A stretch of 9,813 nucleotides of DNA from an uncultured Mucilaginibacter sp. GTDB taxonomy: Bacteria; Bacteroidota; Bacteroidia; Sphingobacteriales; Sphingobacteriaceae. Positions 6,891 to 9,813 of the stretch are shown here, piece by piece. The stretch's first letter is position 1, and every line of letters begins with the position of its first letter. Where the stretch lies: NCBI GenBank assembly GCA_903885865.1, contig CAISKH010000586.1:1-9813 (forward strand). Direction: 5' to 3'. Below the pieces are notes generated by a model. It ran no database searches. It saw only the letters and a program-made list of their open reading frames with translations, and was not told the origin of the DNA. The translations under genes were made by a program, and so were the position numbers.

Positions 6891-8221
6891 AATTAAGAGA
6901 GTATCAAGAAAAAGCCGTTGATTTTTTGTACGAAAATGATCGCGCCATGATTCTGGCTCCTGTTGGCGCAGGGAAAACTGCGGCTGCTTTAACCGCTATG
7001 CAAGCCATGCTCGATGACGGTCATATCCAGCGTTGGCTGGTGGTGGCACCGAAACGCGTTTGTACTCATGTATGGAAGCAAGAACGCGATTTATGGGCAC
7101 CTGATCTTACTATATCCATTGCAGTAGGTACACCTAAAATGCGTGAAGCAGCGTTCAACGCTAATACGCAAATAGTAGTCACTAACTATGACAATCTTCA
7201 ATCCCTACCTTCACCGCTACCCTTTGACGGCATCGTATTTGACGAATTGACCAAGCTAAAAAATCCAAGTGGCAAGCGCTATAAAGCGCTTTTGGAACAA
7301 ATAGGCAACGTGAATACGCGATGGGGATTGACTGGTTCCTTTACCAGCAATGGGTTAGAGGACGTGTTCGGGCAATGCAAAATAGTGGATGCGTCCTTGC
7401 TTGGTAAATCAAAAAATCGCTTTTTACAGCAATATTTTATCTGTGTTAATCGTGAGTTTGGGCAATGGGAGCCAGTGTACTGGGCTTTGGAGCAGGTCAT
7501 GGAGCGCATTAAGCCCGCTACTTTTGTACTGGATAATGCCGAGTATCGCGACAAGCTACCACCCTTGCATACAGTGAAATTGTATTGTGAGTTGTCTGAT
7601 CCTGTACCTTATAAAGAAATGAAAAAGAACTTCTCTGTGGATTTCACGGAGGCCACTATCACGGCGCTCAACGCGGGGGTAGTAGTAGGCAAGTTGCAAC
7701 AAATGGCATCAGGCTTCGTGTATGACACTATAAAACACCCGAATCCTGACAAACCGGGGGATTTCCTGATAACACAAAATTCGATATGGTTTTCACCTCA
7801 TCGTTTTGATTTGCTGGAAGAATTATTGTCCGAGAATCAGCGAGCTAATACCATCCTCGTCTATAACTACAAGGAAGAATTAGCCGAGCTATTGCGGCGT
7901 TACCCACACGCCCAGACTTTAGATAGCCCCAACGCTATAGAACGCTGGAATGGAGGTCATATTGAACTGCTGCTATTGCATCCTAAATCAGCCGCGCATG
8001 GGCTGAACCTGCAATATGGCGGCAATAAGATAGTATTTGTGTCATTGCCGTGGTCACTGGAACTATATGAACAGTGCATTGGACGGTTGCATCGCTCAGG
8101 GCAGACACAGAACGTATGGTGCTATTTATTATTAACTGAAAACACCGTGGACGAACAGATTTTAGAATCATTGACCAATAAACGCAGTATTTCAACCCTA
8201 GCATTAGAGGCATTAAAATGA
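6887..8221 (+). CDS. Short SNF2-family DNA helicase/translocase
   Basis: A 444-residue superfamily 2 ATPase with both RecA-like lobes and little else, shorter than most cellular SNF2 proteins but usual for phage. Visible motifs: Walker A APVGAGKT (24-31, K30), motif Ia VVAPKRV, DExx box FDEL (D119/E120), motif III WGLTGSFTSNGLEDVFGQ (147-163), motif V SAAHGLNLQ (368-376) and motif VI QCIGRLHRSGQ (396-406). Motif III reads LTGSF instead of the common LTGTP. It likely remodels or translocates on DNA with the adjacent nuclease. Start: TTG 6887 overlaps the VRR-NUC stop (TTGA) and has AGGA 7 nt upstream, and the protein then begins (M)KLREYQEKA directly at the Q-motif-like region. Alternatives are ATG 6863 (AAGGA 12 nt away) and TTG 6833, both deep inside the nuclease gene. 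Product confidence is high; start confidence is moderate. Confidence 0.92.
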   Translation: MKLREYQEKAVDFLYENDRAMILAPVGAGKTAAALTAMQAMLDDGHIQRWLVVAPKRVCTHVWKQERDLWAPDLTISIAVGTPKMREAAFNANTQIVVTNYDNLQSLPSPLPFDGIVFDELTKLKNPSGKRYKALLEQIGNVNTRWGLTGSFTSNGLEDVFGQCKIVDASLLGKSKNRFLQQYFICVNREFGQWEPVYWALEQVMERIKPATFVLDNAEYRDKLPPLHTVKLYCELSDPVPYKEMKKNFSVDFTEATITALNAGVVVGKLQQMASGFVYDTIKHPNPDKPGDFLITQNSIWFSPHRFDLLEELLSENQRANTILVYNYKEELAELLRRYPHAQTLDSPNAIERWNGGHIELLLLHPKSAAHGLNLQYGGNKIVFVSLPWSLELYEQCIGRLHRSGQTQNVWCYLLLTENTVDEQILESLTNKRSISTLALEALK

Positions 8222-8379
8222 CCAGAATTGAAGCCATAAAGTTAAAATTAGCTGTTGCTAAACAGGAACTTAAACTTAGCGACAAAACCTATAATGCTGC
8301 CCAAAAGCGGTATGACAAAGCCGTAAAAGCTGTTTGGCTTTTGGAAAAACGAATAAAAGACTTGTCAAAAAGTATTTGA
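8218..8379 (+). CDS. 53-residue helical protein of unknown function
   Basis: This small gene starts with an ATGA overlap on the SNF2 stop codon, so it is probably translated by coupling. The product (MTRIEAIKLKLAVAKQELKL...) is rich in Lys, Ala, Leu and Gln with a heptad-like pattern and no breaks by Pro or Gly. It is likely one long alpha-helix or a coiled coil that dimerises or binds a partner. It is strongly basic. No homologue is recognised. Its last codons (KDLSKSI) are encoded by the -35 and palindrome region of the next promoter. Confidence 0.65.
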   Translation: MTRIEAIKLKLAVAKQELKLSDKTYNAAQKRYDKAVKAVWLLEKRIKDLSKSI

Positions 8380-8390
8380 CATGATACATT
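8362..8390 (+). promoter_or_regulatory. Internal rightward promoter ahead of the 64-aa/DUF932 genes
   Basis: TTGTCA (8362-8367), a 17-bp spacer and TACATT (8385-8390) with an extended -10 TG (TGATACATT). The predicted start is near 8397, just ahead of the GGAGG ribosome site at 8399-8403. The element CTTGTCAAAAAGTATTT matches the rightward promoter at 6565 in 15 of 17 positions, and its TGATACATT is identical to the -10 region of the leftward promoter. It overlaps the end of the 53-residue gene. Confidence 0.6.
8363..8381. repeat. 19-bp palindrome in promoter spacer, possible operator
   Basis: Perfect 7-bp arms TGTCAAA (8363-8369) and TTTGACA (8375-8381) flank a 5-bp centre, AAGTA. The palindrome covers the -35 box and most of the spacer of the 8362-8390 promoter, where a dimeric repressor or activator would bind. 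It overlaps the last codons and stop of the 53-residue gene. The arm TGTCAAA also occurs at 6567-6573 in the divergent region, but there the second arm is lost. Confidence 0.5.
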
Positions 8391-8409
8391 GGGTTCTCGG
8401 AGGCAAAAT

Positions 8410-8604
8410 ATGAGTAAATTAACTTGGCGATCACTTAACAATACCTTGCACAGCCTTTCAGAAGCGGAAGTGCTGGCATTGCTGGAAGAAGAATTAAAAA
8501 ACGAACGCCGCCTGTCTATTTTACGGCGGTTGCATCAGCGATACACCGCTCTGCGAGCGGATAGAGAGAGAATTGAAATTTTAACTAAAGCGGAGAAAAT
8601 ATAA
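8410..8604 (+). CDS. 64-residue phage protein of unknown function
   Basis: A small, charged, helical protein: TWRSLNNTLHSLSEAEVLAL at residues 5-24, then an acidic run EEE and a basic run ERRLSILRRLHQRY (about 32-45). It looks like a helix-hairpin without enzymatic motifs. This type is familiar as a hypothetical gene in proteobacterial phages, but I know of no function. Start: ATG 8410 has a strong GGAGG 6 nt upstream; an upstream in-frame TTG at 8389 lies inside the promoter -10 and was rejected. It is followed after a single base by the DUF932 gene, so the two are coupled. Confidence 0.8.
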   Translation: MSKLTWRSLNNTLHSLSEAEVLALLEEELKNERRLSILRRLHQRYTALRADRERIEILTKAEKI

Positions 8605-8605
8605 C

Positions 8606-9577
8606 ATGGCGCATGAATTGAGCATAAGAGAGAACGGCTTTGTCGAAATGGCTTTTGTAGGGGAAACGCCTTGGCATAATCTCGGACAAGACCTTGAAGA
8701 AGATGCCACCATTGAAACGTGGAGCGTAGCGGCTGGCATGGATTGGGAAGTACAAAAAGCGCTTGTAGAATATACACCGGAAGATAACTTATTAACCGCG
8801 CCTTTCCCCGGGCAGAATGTGCTTTATCGTTCTGACACCAATGCACCATTAGGCATCGTATCTGATCGCTATAACATCGTGCAACCTATCGAGGTTTTGG
8901 AATTTTTCCGCGATCTTGTAGATGAAAACGGTTTTAAGTTGCGTACAGCGGGCACGCTGTTCGGTGGCAAGCGTTTTTGGGCGCTGGCTGAAACGGGTAA
9001 CTTTGGCGAGGTATGCAAAGATGATGGAATTGGCGGTTTTTTGCTTCTTAGTTCTTCTTGTGATCGTTCTTTGGCGACTACTGCTCGCTTTACTACTATT
9101 CGCGTTGTTTGCAATAACACTCTTAGCGCTGCTTGTGGTAGTGACGCCAACACTGTTTCTTTTAACCATCTTACGGCTTTTGACCATAAAGTAATAAAAC
9201 AGCAACTAGGTGAAGCCGTAGCCAGCTTTGGCACTTTCATGGGGATGGTTCAAGCCTTGCAAGCGCAAAAACTAGGAATAGTCAGCGCCGATGTTTTTCT
9301 CAGCAATTTGTTGTTGCCCACAATTCAAGGTGTTGATGAAAGCTATGACATATCCGGCAATCGCGCCTACCGCAAAATTCTATCGCTATTCAATGGCGAA
9401 GCCAAAGGCGCGGAATTGGTCGGGCAGACCAAGTGGGGGATGCTGAACGCCGTGACGGAGTATTACGACCACTGGTCGCCCTCACGCGCCAATGAGAACC
9501 GGCTTAACTCGGCATGGTTCGGCAGTGGCGCTAAGATCAAAGATCGCGCTGTTGAATTGCTGGCTATGGCGGCATAA
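8606..9577 (+). CDS. DUF932 family (TIGR03299-like phage/plasmid) protein
   Basis: A 323-residue protein of the DUF932 family, found widely in phages and plasmids. Its biochemical role is not established. Family landmarks are visible: TPWHNLGQ (21-28), PLGIVSDRYNIVQP (81-94), FGGKRFWALAE (about 119-129), TTIRVVCNNTLSAA (163-176) and the C-terminal WGMLNAVTEYYDHW. Length is typical of the phage/plasmid subgroup. ATG 8606 follows the preceding stop by one base, with GGAG about 10 nt upstream inside that gene. Codons 143-194 (9032-9187) are highly unusual: 37 of 52 end in T and none in A, against 12 T-ending codons in the first 52. In the +1 frame this block encodes a nearly unbroken hydrophobic stretch (see 9021-9194). 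Confidence 0.88.
   Translation: MAHELSIRENGFVEMAFVGETPWHNLGQDLEEDATIETWSVAAGMDWEVQKALVEYTPEDNLLTAPFPGQNVLYRSDTNAPLGIVSDRYNIVQPIEVLEFFRDLVDENGFKLRTAGTLFGGKRFWALAETGNFGEVCKDDGIGGFLLLSSSCDRSLATTARFTTIRVVCNNTLSAACGSDANTVSFNHLTAFDHKVIKQQLGEAVASFGTFMGMVQALQAQKLGIVSADVFLSNLLLPTIQGVDESYDISGNRAYRKILSLFNGEAKGAELVGQTKWGMLNAVTEYYDHWSPSRANENRLNSAWFGSGAKIKDRAVELLAMAA
9021..9194 (+). other. Candidate overprinted hydrophobic ORF inside DUF932 gene
   Basis: In the +1 frame of the DUF932 gene, ATG 9021 has GAGG at 9008-9011 (9-nt spacer) and opens 57 codons to a TAA. The product is almost entirely Leu, Val, Phe, Ala and Ile (MMELAVFCFLVLLVIVLWRL at the N-terminus), enough for two membrane helices separated near W18-R19 or near a Pro at residue 43. 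The hydrophobicity follows mechanically from T-ending codons in the host frame (T becomes the second codon base), so it may be a by-product. No homologue is known to me; translation is unproven. Confidence 0.2.
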
Positions 9578-9602
9578 ACATAAAACGTATCTTGGAGGAA
9601 AT

Positions 9603-9767
9603 ATGAACGATCCTTATGAGAAGCGCGCCCATGTTTTCACGCCGCAAGTAATCGCGGAAATGGCGAAGAAAAACAAGCTGGCGCGTGAAGAAAAGTATCC
9701 TATTTTGAAGGACTACACGCCACCACCTGCTGAGGTTGTGGGTAATAACGTGAGGAGATTAAAATGA
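9603..9767 (+). CDS. 54-residue protein of unknown function
   Basis: A small soluble protein beginning MNDPYEKRAHVFTPQVIAEM, with a Lys/Arg-rich middle (KKNKLAREEKYP) and a Pro-rich segment DYTPPPAEVVG near the C-terminus. No domain is recognised. ATG 9603 is preceded by GGAGG 4-5 nt upstream; a longer in-frame reading from 9492 would overlap the end of the DUF932 gene and lacks a comparable ribosome site. Its TGA overlaps the next ATG (9764) as ATGA, with GAGGAG just upstream, so a further gene was meant to be translated by coupling. Confidence 0.7.
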   Translation: MNDPYEKRAHVFTPQVIAEMAKKNKLAREEKYPILKDYTPPPAEVVGNNVRRLK

Positions 9768-9813
9768 AACCCTTGAAAACTGTGTTCTAGAATTGGCGCA
9801 AATGAAAAATGAT
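9764..9813 (+). pseudogene. Start of a further gene, frame apparently interrupted, cut by window end
   Basis: ATG 9764 overlaps the preceding stop and has a GAGGAG ribosome site, but the frame stops after 8 codons (MKPLKTVF, then TAG at 9788). The -1 frame continues openly from the same point to the window edge (LELAQMKND), which reads smoothly as a continuation. This may be a one-base frameshift mutation, a base-calling or assembly error near a contig end, or two unrelated pieces. No classical slippery heptamer is present. The short length keeps the call tentative. Confidence 0.3.

Noticed and set aside
8849..9240. Two long antisense open frames (118 and 123 codons) under the DUF932 gene
   Set aside because: They are basic, low-complexity products explained by the T-ending codon bias of the sense strand, and no start signals are seen. 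Only the sense +1 frame has a Shine-Dalgarno-like site.
9782..9790. Programmed -1 frameshift at GTG TTC TAG
   Set aside because: No X-XXY-YYZ slippery heptamer and too little downstream sequence to judge a stimulatory structure.

Overview
The window reads as the replication and DNA-metabolism block of a double-stranded DNA tailed bacteriophage (or a closely related prophage or uncultured viral contig). Support comes from tightly packed genes, many with 4-bp stop/start overlaps, and from the gene set: a primase-helicase fusion, a phage-type family A DNA polymerase without a 5' nuclease domain, a RecB/Cas4-like nuclease with a cysteine cluster, a VRR-NUC nuclease, a short SNF2 helicase, a DUF932 protein and several tiny genes of unknown function. 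Shine-Dalgarno sites and sigma70-like promoters suggest a proteobacterial host; a beta-/gammaproteobacterium is a guess, not something shown here. No rRNA, tRNA, CRISPR array, insertion sequence, integrase or structural gene is visible.

Layout: the genes form two divergent arms around a 95-bp AT-rich control region (6508-6602). The left arm (minus strand) runs RecB-like DUF2800-type nuclease (6507-5380), a probable ssDNA-binding or accessory protein (5367-4696), DNA polymerase (4638-2662), primase-helicase (2602-248), then a secreted small protein cut by the window edge (203-1). Terminator-like hairpins lie between the accessory gene and the polymerase gene, and between the polymerase and primase genes, so expression probably steps down along the arm or depends on read-through. 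The right arm (plus strand) runs VRR-NUC nuclease (6603-6890), SNF2 helicase (6887-8221), a 53-residue helical protein (8218-8379), a second promoter with a 19-bp palindrome, a 64-residue protein (8410-8604), the DUF932 protein (8606-9577), a 54-residue protein (9603-9767) and the start of another gene whose frame looks interrupted.

Together the genes supply most of a phage replisome: primer synthesis and unwinding (RepB-like primase fused to SF3 helicase), proofreading polymerase, a candidate ssDNA-binding protein, and a recombination/repair set (two PD-(D/E)XK-type nucleases plus an SNF2 ATPase). The polymerase has leucine at the position of E. coli Pol I Phe762, a variant reported mostly in temperate phages.

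Less ordinary signals are: divergent promoters whose -35 boxes overlap on the same bases; a nuclease mRNA that is probably leaderless; a promoter element reused 1.8 kb away with an embedded palindrome; and a 156-bp block of the DUF932 gene with extreme T-ending codon use that opens a strongly hydrophobic 57-codon second frame behind its own Shine-Dalgarno-like site. There is no gene-free stretch longer than 95 bp.
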